Assembly: GCA_963851245.1 (NCBI GenBank)
Contig: CAWKOH010000009.1
Location: 186,001-250,000 of the forward strand
DNA from: CAWKOH01 sp963851245
GTDB lineage: Bacteria; Actinomycetota; Acidimicrobiia; Acidimicrobiales; Palsa-688
Direction: 5' to 3'
Length of the DNA stretch: 64,000 bases
A model generated the notes under the pieces. That model was not told where the DNA came from. It did no database searches and saw only the letters and a list, made by a program, of their open reading frames with translations. Each line of letters begins with the position of its first letter. Positions within the stretch are counted from its first letter, which is position 1. Position numbers and translations under genes: made by a program. Below, in pieces: positions 56,043 to 63,975 of this stretch.

Positions 56043-56480
56043 GTGCTGGACATACCAGTCGTCGCCCTGGACCCCGATCTTCCGTTGCCCTCTTACGCCC
56101 GGGCCGGCGATGCCGGCGCGGACCTGGTGGCCCGCTCGGGTGCCGTGGTGAAAGCCGGCGGTGGGCGGGCGCTCGTTCCGACAGGTATCCGGCTGGCGAT
56201 ACCCGAGGGATATGCCGGTTTCGTTCAACCCCGCAGCGGGCTGGCCTGGCGTCACGGGATCACGCTGGCCAACAGCCCGGGCCTGATCGACTCCGGTTAC
56301 CGCGACGAGCTGGCGGTGATTGTGATCAACACTGACCCGAGCGCCGACTTCGAGATTCACCGTGGCGATCGGATCGCGCAGCTGGTGATACAGCGGGTGG
56401 AAGAAGCCCGGTTCGTTTCCGTGGCTGAAGTGCCCGGGTCGGAGCGGGGACTGGGCGGGTTCGGCCACACAGGTAGGTAG
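56043..56480 (+). CDS. dut: dUTP diphosphatase
   Basis: A 145-residue trimeric dUTPase that keeps uracil out of DNA. All five motifs are visible: AGDAGADL, VQPRSGLA, SPGLIDSGYRDEL, RIAQLVIQ and RGLGGFGHTG. The preceding in-frame GTG (56040) is an alternative start. Followed after 6 nt by a base-excision glycosylase gene, a sensible pairing for genome upkeep. Confidence 0.94.
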   Translation: MLDIPVVALDPDLPLPSYARAGDAGADLVARSGAVVKAGGGRALVPTGIRLAIPEGYAGFVQPRSGLAWRHGITLANSPGLIDSGYRDELAVIVINTDPSADFEIHRGDRIAQLVIQRVEEARFVSVAEVPGSERGLGGFGHTGR

Positions 56481-56486
56481 GGGTCG

Positions 56487-57347
56487 ATGCCGGAGCTACC
56501 CGAAGTGGAGGCACTTGCCGTCTTCCTGCGCGAGGAGTGCGTGGGCCGGGTGATCGAGCGCGTCGAGGTGGCCGCCCTTTCCGCGCTCAAGACCTACGAC
56601 CCCCCCGTCGAGTCGCTGAAGGGCCGCACGATCAAGGCCGTCGGGCGGATGGGCAAGTACCTCACGATCGGGACCGCCGACAGATGGCTTGTCATCCACC
56701 TGGCGCGGGGCGGCTGGGTGCACTGGCGGGAAAAACTTCCTCCGGCGCGGGGCCGGCCCGGGCGCGGGCCACTCGCCCTCCGTATCGGGCTGTCCGGGGG
56801 CTCCGGGTTCGACGTAACCGAGCAGGGAACCGAGAAGCGTCTGGCTTTGTGGATCGTCAGAGAGCCCCTGGAAGTGGAGGGTGTCGCCCGCCTGGGTCCG
56901 GACCCTCTTGATCCCGGCTTCGGCGTGCTCGAGCTGGCCGGGCTGCTGTCCGGGCGGACGGGGAACATCAAGACGGTGCTCACAGACCAGTCCGTAATCG
57001 CCGGCGTCGGCAACGCCTACTCCGACGAGGCTCTCCATGCCGCCAAGCTCTCACCCTTCAAAGGCGCCGGCAAGCTCACCGCCCAGGAAGTAGCAGCTCT
57101 CCATGCCGCCTTGCTTCGAGTCCTGAGCGACGCCGTCCAGCGTTCTGTAGGACTGGCGGCGGGTGGCCTCAAGTCCGAGAAGAAGAGCGGCCTGGCGGTG
57201 CACGGGCGGACCGGCCTGCCCTGCCCCGCCTGCGGCGACACCATCCGGGAGGTGTCGTTCGCGACGAAGTCGTTGCAGTATTGCCCGATGTGCCAGACGG
57301 GGGGCCGTCCCCTCGCCGACCGGCGCATGTCGCGGCTTCTGAAGTGA
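56487..57347 (+). CDS. Fpg/Nei-family DNA glycosylase
   Basis: A 286-residue bifunctional glycosylase/AP lyase. The N-terminus MPELPEVEAL gives the catalytic Pro2 and Glu3; GRMGKYL supplies the conserved Lys; the H2TH segment is NIKTVLTDQSVIAGVGNAYSDEAL split over 157-180; and a four-Cys zinc finger CPAC...YCPMC closes the protein. Whether it prefers 8-oxoguanine or oxidised pyrimidines is unclear. Its stop overlaps the next gene by 4 nt. Confidence 0.88.
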   Translation: MPELPEVEALAVFLREECVGRVIERVEVAALSALKTYDPPVESLKGRTIKAVGRMGKYLTIGTADRWLVIHLARGGWVHWREKLPPARGRPGRGPLALRIGLSGGSGFDVTEQGTEKRLALWIVREPLEVEGVARLGPDPLDPGFGVLELAGLLSGRTGNIKTVLTDQSVIAGVGNAYSDEALHAAKLSPFKGAGKLTAQEVAALHAALLRVLSDAVQRSVGLAAGGLKSEKKSGLAVHGRTGLPCPACGDTIREVSFATKSLQYCPMCQTGGRPLADRRMSRLLK

Positions 57348-57877
57348 CCGGCGTGGGGGACCAGGTCGAGACGACCTACCGGGGGATTCGGTGGCGTCGC
57401 GATCCCGATGGCGGGATCAGCTTCTACGACTCCGGGGGAGAGCGCTGGGTTGTTTGGCGCTCCGGGGTGGACGCTCCGCCCCGACCCCCGGATGGGAACC
57501 GGCCCGAGCCGCCCGCCCGGGCCGGTGGACAGCGCTGGAGAGTCATTCCTCTGGTCCTGGTCGCAGCGGCGGTGGCCATCGCCATCGTTCAGGTCCTGCA
57601 CCCGTCCGGCCACCAGGTGGCCAATGAGGCCAAGGCGGCGCAGGCCATGCTCGGGAAGTGCCTGGCCCAGCACGGGACGGTGGGCGGCCATCCGAGGTAC
57701 TCGGCGACCGCTGTCCCGTGCGACTCGGCCGATGCCGCCGTGAAGGTGGTCCGGGTGATCCCGAGCACGCCCGGCAGCCCGCTTTGTCCCTCCGGGACGG
57801 TAGGGGTGGAGCTTCTCGTCAACGGGGTCAAATATCCGCACATCGAGTGCATACAGACGATTCACCCCGGAGGCTAG
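57344..57877 (+). CDS. Single-pass membrane protein of unknown function
   Basis: A 177-residue protein. An N-terminal soluble part begins YRGIRWRRDPDGGISFYD, a DUF2510-like or short SHOCT-like element in appearance; one membrane helix VIPLVLVAAAVAIAIVQVL lies near 67-86, then an outer domain with two to four cysteines (KCLAQHG, VPCDS, PLCPSG, HIECIQ) likely forming disulfides. Starts at GTG overlapping the glycosylase stop (GTGA). Confidence 0.65.
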   Translation: MTGVGDQVETTYRGIRWRRDPDGGISFYDSGGERWVVWRSGVDAPPRPPDGNRPEPPARAGGQRWRVIPLVLVAAAVAIAIVQVLHPSGHQVANEAKAAQAMLGKCLAQHGTVGGHPRYSATAVPCDSADAAVKVVRVIPSTPGSPLCPSGTVGVELLVNGVKYPHIECIQTIHPGG

Positions 57878-57917
57878 GTCTCCACGAAGGGACCTTCTGC
57901 TAGGTTGGTAGCGCTCT

Positions 57918-57993
57918 GCGGACGTGGCTCAGCTGGTAGAGCACAACCTTGCCAAGGTTGGGGTCGCGGGTTCGAATCCCGTCGTCCGCTCCA
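57918..57993 (+). tRNA. tRNA-Gly(GCC) with encoded CCA
   Basis: A complete cloverleaf: acceptor GCGGACG/CGTCCGC, D arm GCTCAGCTGGTAGAGC, anticodon loop TTGCCAA with anticodon GCC, T arm with GGTTCGAATCC, discriminator T and an encoded CCA. A TAGGTT -10-like box lies at 57901-57906. Its 3' end is the probable attachment site of the adjoining island. Confidence 0.96.
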
Positions 57994-58050
57994 GAAAATA
58001 GCTGGTCAGAGGCTACTTGCCGCTAGGGTCATCTGTGGGATCATCCACCA

Positions 58051-58073
58051 AGCTATACCACGTAGCTATACCA
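58051..58073 (+). repeat. Two direct AGCTATACCA repeats beside the tRNA
   Basis: AGCTATACCA occurs at 58051-58060 and 58064-58073 with a 13-bp period, between the tRNA and the integrase remnant. Short repeats at this place are typical of integrase or excisionase arm sites, which is an inference. Confidence 0.45.
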
Positions 58074-58117
58074 TCAGGCCTAGTGGGGCAACGCGCCACC
58101 ACCAGGCAGGTGATCGA

Positions 58118-59118
58118 ATGACCAGACGACGGGCCCGTGGCACGGGCGGATTGATCCAGATCGACCAGGGGACATGGCGGGTTGACATCGAGATGCCCCG
58201 CACTCCTGGCGAATCTCGGCGCCCGCTCTCGCGGACCGTCCGAGGCACCCGGTGGGAAGCGGAGCAAGTTCTGGCGGATCTTCGGCCTGGTGTTCCGCCA
58301 GCAGGAGAAACCTTTGCGATCGCGTTCCATCAAGCTTGGCCACTGCGCTTCGGCGGCGAGCCGAGTCCGACGGTCGGCCTGGGTTGCCGGTGTGCCGACC
58401 GTGCTGGCGCGCTCTCGGAACTGGCCCGGAAGCGGGGTTTGATCGACGTTAATCCGTCCAAGGATGCGGCCCGACCTCGTACCGTGCGGTGCAAGCCCTT
58501 TGCGCCAACGGGCTAGTAGAGGTACGGGAACTCCTGGCGGCTGGCAGCTGAGCGAGATGCTGAAGCCTCCGATGCGGCCGTGCTCCTGGCGAGCAGCGGT
58601 GTGCCGTAAGGGCGAGTTGCTCGCCATCCGCTGGGGAGACGTCGACTTGGACGGGGCAGAGATACATATCTCGGCTGCGATCTCGGACGGTGGGAGGGGA
58701 GTTGGCGTGGTGTACGCAAGTCGATCGGGACATTGGCGGGATGTACCGCTCACGTCTCGGCGGTCGATGCTCTCCGGCGTCAAGCGGCTCGGCGGCGAGA
58801 GTTGAGCGGCGTAGAGCCGGCGGGGTCAGAGTACGTCTTCCCGCTGGTATCGACGGGATCGGTGCCGATGCGACCGGATGCGTTGAGCAATCGCTGGGTT
58901 GCAGCACGCGAGGAGCTTCGGAGCTCAAGCTCCAGGATCTCCGCCATTATGCGGCGACCGCGATGCTCGACGCTGGGGAGTCCTACCGTACGGTCGCCGA
59001 CATCCTCGGCAACAGTGAGTCCACCCTGCGGCTCCATTACGACGGCCGCACCGACGTCGGCAAGCGGAAGGCGATCTCTGCACTCGAGCTCGGATCGCCG
59101 TCGGGTCGTGGCAGCTGA
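58118..59118 (+). pseudogene. Decayed tyrosine integrase
   Basis: Pieces of one phage/ICE-type integrase in changing frames. N-terminal DNA-binding part: GTWRVDIEMPR with SRTVRGTRWEAEQVLADL. Middle: ARKRGLIDVNPSKDAARPR, which normally precedes the catalytic domain; the SAM-like core before it is shortened. Catalytic domain: RKGELLAIRWGDVDLD (first Arg), GHWRDVPLT, then DLRHYAATAMLDAG with the second Arg and LRLHY with the Tyr nucleophile. The usual His before DLRH is Gln. At least three shifts and a deletion make it inactive unless sequence errors are the cause. Confidence 0.78.
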
Positions 59119-59534
59119 CTGGTGAGTCGAAGTTGGCCACCGGGTTGATTTTGTCTAGAGCTGTGCGAGATTCGAGGTCGCTTTATCCGCGAGACCGCGG
59201 CTTGTGCGAGTTGCGGAACGGCGACGAGGGGGCCGGGCAGATCTAGCCCGCCACCCGGACGTAGAGCCTGCGGGCTAAGCGACCGTTCGGCTAGTAAGTG
59301 GCGGTTCTTGGCGATCGATCCGGGGAGGATGGAGAAGTGGACCTGTCCGTCTTCGTCAACGGCAACCACTCGCACGACAGCCAGACCGGAGCTATTCCCG
59401 GCTACCAGGATGGCATCCGGGCGTACCCCACCTGGATCCCGGGCGTCGGTTAGCACCGACCATCCGAGACCGTCGTCGTCCTGAGCGTTCAGGTCCGCCA
59501 CGAGATCGATCTGGTCGTCCATATCAGCCTTCAT
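59037..59534 (-). CDS. Hypothetical protein
   Basis: 165 residues. The first 70 look like a folded beta-rich domain (DDDGLGWSVLTDARDPGGVRP, VRVVAVDEDGQVHFSILPG); the remainder is low complexity and overlaps the integrase end antisense, so the true stop may lie earlier. ATG 59534 overlaps the stop of the small upstream gene by 11 nt, suggesting a two-gene operon. No family recognised. Confidence 0.45.
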   Translation of the reverse strand: MKADMDDQIDLVADLNAQDDDGLGWSVLTDARDPGGVRPDAILVAGNSSGLAVVRVVAVDEDGQVHFSILPGSIAKNRHLLAERSLSPQALRPGGGLDLPGPLVAVPQLAQAAVSRIKRPRISHSSRQNQPGGQLRLTSQLPRPDGDPSSSAEIAFRLPTSVRPS

Positions 59535-59767
59535 AGTAAGGGTTGCGCCAGGTCTTGTGCTCACATATCAAGAGCAGCGCCACGCCCTCCTCGAGACTGT
59601 CCCAGGCGAGGGTGAAGTGCCGCTGATTGCGACCCGTCGGTTCCAACCTCAGGTTTGAAGACGCGGAGGTTGCCTACCCGAATGAGCGTAAGCACCTCGA
59701 ACCGCACCAGCGGGGGTTCTTGCGCTAGCTCGTCGACGGTGACCTGTCTTGCGGCGAAGACGGAGAC
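59524..59767 (-). pseudogene. Small unknown gene, frameshifted and without a clear start
   Basis: Two segments on the minus strand read as protein: VRFEVLTLIRVGNLRVFKPE (about 59710-59650) and, after a frame change near 59630, FTLAWDSLEEGVALLLICEH followed by a short tail to the stop at 59524. No ATG, GTG or TTG opens the first segment after the in-frame stop at 59768. It may be a remnant or a victim of indel errors. Confidence 0.35.
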
Positions 59768-59892
59768 TCAGTATGTGCCGTAGATCGAGAAGTACCGGGT
59801 CGCATCGACTCGGAGAAGGTCTCTGTCGAGGGCCCCACCGCGCACCACGACCACATCGTCGCAGCCGTGGCAGCGTGGTTGGAGTCGACACC

Positions 59893-60514
59893 GTGACGGC
59901 CAAGGCTTCGAAATCGCCTGGCTCAGCAACGACTCGAACAAGCGGTCGCAACTGAGGCCGCCGTAAGGGAACGACTCGCCTCCCTCTCCCGGCACCAGGA
60001 GCAACGGCATCGGGCGCTCGTCGACAGCGCACCGCAGCGAAAAGAACTCGAGACCACGCTCGGCCAGGTCGACGCAGCCATGGACCACACTCGCCCCAAG
60101 CGCGTCCGCGGCCTCACCGAGGACCCACCGTCTAATCTCGCCCGCCAGCTCGGCCCGCCGCCAAGCTCACCCGCCGGCCAAGCCGTGTGGTGTCACCACG
60201 CCCTGCGTATCGAAGCCTTCCTCGACCGCAACGACGGCACCACCCCGGCTGGGACCGGATCGAGCCGGTCCAACGAGCGGGCCCGCCAGGAGATCACCAT
60301 CGCCGACCGGCTACTGGAAACCAGGGACTATCCATCCGACCCGGTGGAGTGGGCCAAGCTCGCCGACCAGGCGGCCGGTGTCCGAGAGGCCGCACACCAG
60401 CACTTCGCAGCCCAAAGAGCGCAAAGGCAGCGGATGTCACCATTTCCTCAGACGACTTGGAGCCTCGGCATCCACAACTCTCCTGAGCGGCGGGGACCCG
60501 AACTCAGCCTGTAG
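59893..60514 (+). pseudogene. Remnant of a relaxase C-terminal region
   Basis: An open frame without a start until ATG 60080. The first part is an amphipathic helix rich in Gln, Glu and Arg (RLEQAVATEAAVRERLASL). It is followed by LARQLGPPPSSPAGQAVWCH and RIEAFLDRND, a pattern I associate with the C-termini of MobF/TrwC-like relaxases of actinobacterial conjugative elements. The helicase and relaxase domains are absent. Assignment is by pattern memory only. Confidence 0.4.
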
Positions 60515-60781
60515 CAGCGCGGGATAGACAAGGCGGGGGAATCACGATCAGGGCGGTCCTCTCGGTGCTCGCGATAGTAAGCAGTGTCCACCATCCGTCC
60601 ACCGAGAACGTCCGGCATACCTGGCGTTATGGTCTGGCTCTGGGTTTATGGGTTACCTCAGTTGAACGATGTGGGCTAGTTCCATAGCCTGACCGTGAGC
60701 AAGGCTAACTACTAGATCCGTCGTTCGTGGCGGCTTCCGGTTTTTCGTGATCCCACTCGAAACGAGCGCAGATCGGACATT

Positions 60782-61201
60782 ATGTCGACGACTGGAGGTA
60801 CCGACCCAATGCCCCTCTCACGGCGAATGGCAAAGTTCAACCAGCGCTTCACGAATCATGTCACGCGCCACATTGCCAGCTGGGCACCTGGCTTCGCTCT
60901 CCTCGAGCACGTAGGCCGTCATTCCGGCCTCCTATACGAAACGCCTGTCAACGTGTTCAGAGCACAGGGGCGTTACCTCTTCGCACTGACCTACGGCGAC
61001 AGCGAGTGGGTGAAGAACGAGCTTGCAGCGGGCGGGTGCGTCATCCGAACTCGCCGACGCAGGATTGATCTTGCTGAGCCAGAACGCTTTCGTGATCCAA
61101 CCCGCCATCTCGTCCCAATCCCTGCGCGACGGATCCTCAAGCTTGTCGACGTAGACGACTTCGTTACCCTTCGGCCAATCGAGAACGGCCGGGTGCCTTA
61201 G
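60782..61201 (+). CDS. Deazaflavin (F420)-dependent nitroreductase family protein
   Basis: A 139-residue protein of the Ddn-like split-barrel family. Diagnostic stretch: GRHSGLLYETPVNVFRAQGR then LFALTYGDSEWVKNELAAGG, in which the Tyr/Ser/Trp residues line the F420 pocket. Such proteins reduce quinones or nitro compounds with F420H2. ATG 60782 or ATG 60809 (MPLSRR) could be the start. About 270 nt upstream hold nothing recognisable. Confidence 0.8.
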   Translation: MSTTGGTDPMPLSRRMAKFNQRFTNHVTRHIASWAPGFALLEHVGRHSGLLYETPVNVFRAQGRYLFALTYGDSEWVKNELAAGGCVIRTRRRRIDLAEPERFRDPTRHLVPIPARRILKLVDVDDFVTLRPIENGRVP

Positions 61202-61309
61202 AACATCTGCGCACATATCTGCCGTCCGGAGCGTACAGAGCCTCACATTGCGCACACCGCGGTAATCGGCGTTCCGCCGTCCACAGCGGGCGTCGGGCAA
61301 TCTGGTCCC

Positions 61310-61750
61310 ATGCCTCCTGAAGTGGACGAACCAAGTGCTGCGCCGGAAGTCCTTCGGATGAGTGCCCTGGCGACCTGCGATCGTCAGTTGAACGATCTGG
61401 CTCGGTTTCTACGGGAGCGAGCCGATGTGGCGCAGGTTGAAAGGTCGGCCACATTCGGCCCTGGCCCTGCCGTCGATCTATACGCCGACGCTCAGCTGGT
61501 GAGTGGCGAATCGGTTCTCTGGACCCTGTGGGTCTACTTCAGGGACGGTGAGTGGACCATCGACGCCAACGTGATGCGTAGCCATGCAGACGGCCAAGAC
61601 CCGATTCGGGAGTTTCCCGAGACCCACGCCAGTGGGGGCGCGGATCTTGCAGCCCAGATCGCCTCCGCCAGCGAGATCATCACGGGGTATCGGCCGATCA
61701 GCTCGGTCGTGTTTCCCGGCGAGGGGTACGGGTCAAGCTCCAGCGCATAA
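61310..61750 (+). CDS. Hypothetical protein
   Basis: 146 residues, acidic, no membrane helix. The pattern SGESVLWTLWVYFRDGEWTIDANV suggests an immunity- or NTF2-like beta-sheet protein, but no family is recognised. A CAATCT -10-like element lies 6 nt before the ATG. It shows normal GC-rich codon use like its neighbours. Confidence 0.55.
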   Translation: MPPEVDEPSAAPEVLRMSALATCDRQLNDLARFLRERADVAQVERSATFGPGPAVDLYADAQLVSGESVLWTLWVYFRDGEWTIDANVMRSHADGQDPIREFPETHASGGADLAAQIASASEIITGYRPISSVVFPGEGYGSSSSA

Positions 61751-61884
61751 CTGCAGGGCACTTGGATCTCGACCTTGGGTCAGTTCGGCGACCGCCGGAG
61801 CAAATATTCGATCTCGCGTGTGTCCTCTCGTCGGCGAAGCGGTGGCAGTCGATCGCGGATGCGCAGACTCCCAACGCGGAGGGG

Positions 61885-62166
61885 TCAGCTAGCGTGGAGG
61901 TACTGCCGAACGGCGCGGCGGATGGCCTCCGAGACGCTGATGTGCTCTTCGGCGGCACGCAGAAGCAACTGTCGCTTGAGGTCGGGATCGAGCCGAACTG
62001 ATTCGACAGAGGCAGCCGCGGAACCCATCGAGGGGCGGCCTCCTCGTCGACGGATGATGCCGTCAGCGTCGTAGCCTGCTTCGGCCTCGTCGGCCAGAGC
62101 CTCGACCATCTCGTCGGTGATGGGTCTTCCGTTCTTCTTACGTCCGTGATCGTTTGGCATAGTCAT
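61885..62166 (-). CDS. CopG-type ribbon-helix-helix antitoxin
   Basis: A 93-residue protein. The C-terminal RHH motif is SVRLDPDLKRQLLLRAAEE then SVSEAIRRAVRQYL, typical of CopG/Arc-type DNA-binding antitoxins. The N-terminal half, with NGRPITDEMVEALADEAEAGYD and GGRPSMG, is a linker seen in several actinobacterial antitoxins. Translation is coupled to the upstream partner (4-nt ATGA overlap), making a two-gene module within the island. Confidence 0.78.
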   Translation of the reverse strand: MTMPNDHGRKKNGRPITDEMVEALADEAEAGYDADGIIRRRGGRPSMGSAAASVESVRLDPDLKRQLLLRAAEEHISVSEAIRRAVRQYLHAS

Positions 62167-62405
62167 TCTCCTGGCGGCAGCAGCCGGCGATACTGGGCTC
62201 TCATAGCCATCGCATGGATGACAGCTGGACCCTGTGGCCGATCCATGACGATTAGTTCGAGCAGGTTCGCGGATCGATCTGGCCCGATGACCAGGAAGCG
62301 GACGGGGTCGTCTGCGACCTCCTCGACCACCGTGGCATGACGGATGGCGTGATCGATGTCCCCATCTTCAATGCCGTGGCGTCGAGCCGATGGCAGTACG
62401 TCCAC
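62163..62405 (-). CDS. Putative toxin of a two-gene module
   Basis: An 80-residue protein: ARRHGIEDGDIDHAIRHA, DPVRFLVIGPDRSANLLELIV and VIHAMAMRAQYRRLL. The layout (a helix, then beta strands with IGPD.x.x.LLE and a final H-A-M-R-x-x-Y) resembles BrnT/RelE-fold small toxins, but the exact family is not recognised. It precedes the CopG antitoxin, the same order as brnTA. GTG start with a TACGAT box 8 nt upstream. Confidence 0.62.
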   Translation of the reverse strand: MDVLPSARRHGIEDGDIDHAIRHATVVEEVADDPVRFLVIGPDRSANLLELIVMDRPQGPAVIHAMAMRAQYRRLLPPGE

Positions 62406-62413
62406 ACGAAGGA

Positions 62414-62419
62414 ATCGTA
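62414..62419 (-). promoter_or_regulatory. -10 box of leaderless toxin-antitoxin operon
   Basis: TACGAT on the minus strand, 8 nt before the toxin GTG. Confidence 0.45.
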
Positions 62420-62527
62420 CTACGAAACTGTCACATAACGATCTGTCTTGCGCTCGGGACGGCTCGGGACGACGGTCGCCTTAGCAGCGCGTACTCGGCA
62501 TCGATCTGTTCGCCGGTGACCCGTCGA

Positions 62528-62533
62528 TATGCT
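62528..62533 (+). promoter_or_regulatory. -10 box of leaderless VOC gene in the island
   Basis: TATGCT, 6 nt before GTG 62540. Confidence 0.45.
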
Positions 62534-62539
62534 CGGCCA

Positions 62540-62982
62540 GTGCTTGACCACATCTACATCTCGGTAAGCGACGTGCCGCGCTCCCTGGCATTCTATTCGG
62601 CAGCCTTAGCGCCTCTAGGGTGGAGAGAACTCGGGACCTACGACTCCTCCACAGGACCCAGTGGAGTCTGGACCTGTACGGTTTGGGGGACGAGGCCTAT
62701 GGATCAGGCGTCGCAGTCGGCTGCAGTATCTGGCTGCGCCGCCGCCAGTCCGGTGAGACCGGATTGTATGTCGGGTTCGTTGCTGACGATGAGGCCGAAG
62801 TCAACGCCGCGTATGCGGCGGCGATTGAGGCGGGCGGGACGACCGAGGGCGAACCGGCGATTCGATCGTATTTCGGCCCGAGCTATTACGCAGCCAACGT
62901 CGGTGACTTCGACGGCAATCACCTGGAGATAGTTCACAAGAGCTTCAACCCGCCAAGCCGTCAGCATCTCGAGTCCTTCTAA
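62540..62982 (+). CDS. VOC-family protein (frameshifted)
   Basis: The first part VLDHIYISVSDVPRSLAFYSAALAPL gives the first VOC module with its metal His. After about 62660-62675 the frame changes and the second module continues: GLYVGFVADDEAEVNAAYAAAI, SYYAANVGDFDGNHLEIVHK with the metal Glu. A missing base (or two extra) near the join restores about 147 codons, a normal size. Related to glyoxalase/bleomycin-resistance proteins; substrate unknown. Confidence 0.75.
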
Positions 62983-63135
62983 GGGAAGTCGCAGAGACCC
63001 TTCGGCATCGGCCACCCGACCCCCCGGTGCCGCCCAGAACATTCACTCCCGAGCGGAATGGGCTTAAGCAGACGCCGCCGTGCCTCGCGCCCGATTCGGC
63101 GCTATGCGCCCACCCAGGCAAGGCAGACTGTCGGC

Positions 63136-63474
63136 GTGGACGAGCGCCCGCTGACGGATCCAGAGCGACAGATATTGGAGATCCTCCTCGGCACGGGGTT
63201 CCCGGAGGCGGCCCGTATTCGGATGGAGCTTCCTCAGCTACGAGTGGTTGGCACTTGCGGCTGTGGCTGCTCCACCATCTACTTCAAGGCCGACCGGAAG
63301 GGACATGGCATAGGTATCGTCGCCGACACTGGGGTCCGAGACACCCACGACCCGATCCTGCTGTTCCTCCGTGAGGGAGCAGTGCTCGATTCCTTGGAGT
63401 ACGTGTGGACAGGGGAATCGCCCCCGCCAACCTTCCCACCCCCCGAGGATCTGGTTGGGCCGAGGCAAGTATGA
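63136..63474 (+). CDS. Hypothetical protein with CGCGC motif
   Basis: About 112 residues from GTG 63136 (CAGACT -10-like element 6 nt before it). Middle motif VGTCGCGCSTIYFKAD followed by GIVADTGVRDTHDPILLFLREG reads as a compact alpha-beta fold with a Cys-rich turn that might bind metal. No named family recognised. An earlier in-frame ATG at 63058 would add an Arg-rich stretch of no clear value. Confidence 0.55.
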   Translation: MDERPLTDPERQILEILLGTGFPEAARIRMELPQLRVVGTCGCGCSTIYFKADRKGHGIGIVADTGVRDTHDPILLFLREGAVLDSLEYVWTGESPPPTFPPPEDLVGPRQV

Positions 63475-63563
63475 CGGTGTGGCGGGCGCAGATTATTCCC
63501 TTGCGCCCGCGTCCGCCGCTGGCCATCGGCCGCTAACGACGCGGGAATCGGCGTTCCGCGCCC

Positions 63564-63778
63564 CTATCGCACCCACTCGAAGGTCGTCACGAATCCGAAA
63601 GGCGTGGCTCCGTCCTTGCCGAGGGGCACGACGTACCGCGATGCTTGCCGGGGTGTTCCGAGACCAGATTGCAGATCACGCGGAGCTGGGCCTCATGGGA
63701 GATATCCAGGACCGTTGAAGCCGAGCATCTGTCGCCGTCTTCGTCATGGTGAGCGTGCACGTAGTCCCGGTACTCCAC
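63564..63778 (-). CDS. Small hypothetical protein (frameshifted)
   Basis: GTG 63778 follows a TAGTCT box by 7 nt. The first frame reads VEYRDYVHAHHDEDGDRC then NLVSEHPGKHR; the C-terminus YVVPLGKDGATPFGFVTTFE is in another frame, with a missing base near 63634-63641. Restored length is about 71 residues. Unknown function. Confidence 0.5.
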
Positions 63779-63785
63779 GTCGATC

Positions 63786-63791
63786 AGACTA
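63786..63791 (-). promoter_or_regulatory. -10 box of leaderless small gene
   Basis: TAGTCT on the minus strand, 7 nt before the GTG at 63778. Confidence 0.4.
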
Positions 63792-63975
63792 GGGCCGGGG
63801 TCGGGACGCAAAACACGTGGTGAACGCGTTACGTTGCGGAGTCAACTATCGCGCCCGAGTCCGGCATCGGTGGTGTCGCCCCGACACTGGCGGCCGCTGT
63901 TTCTCGTGCCTGGCAACTGGCACACGGCGGGCGCGACACGTCCGTTATGTGAGGGTGGGGGATACCGTTGCATGG

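Noticed and set aside
61762..62001. Plus-strand frame antisense to the CopG antitoxin
   Set aside because: No promoter or ribosome-binding site; the minus-strand RHH gene explains the sequence.
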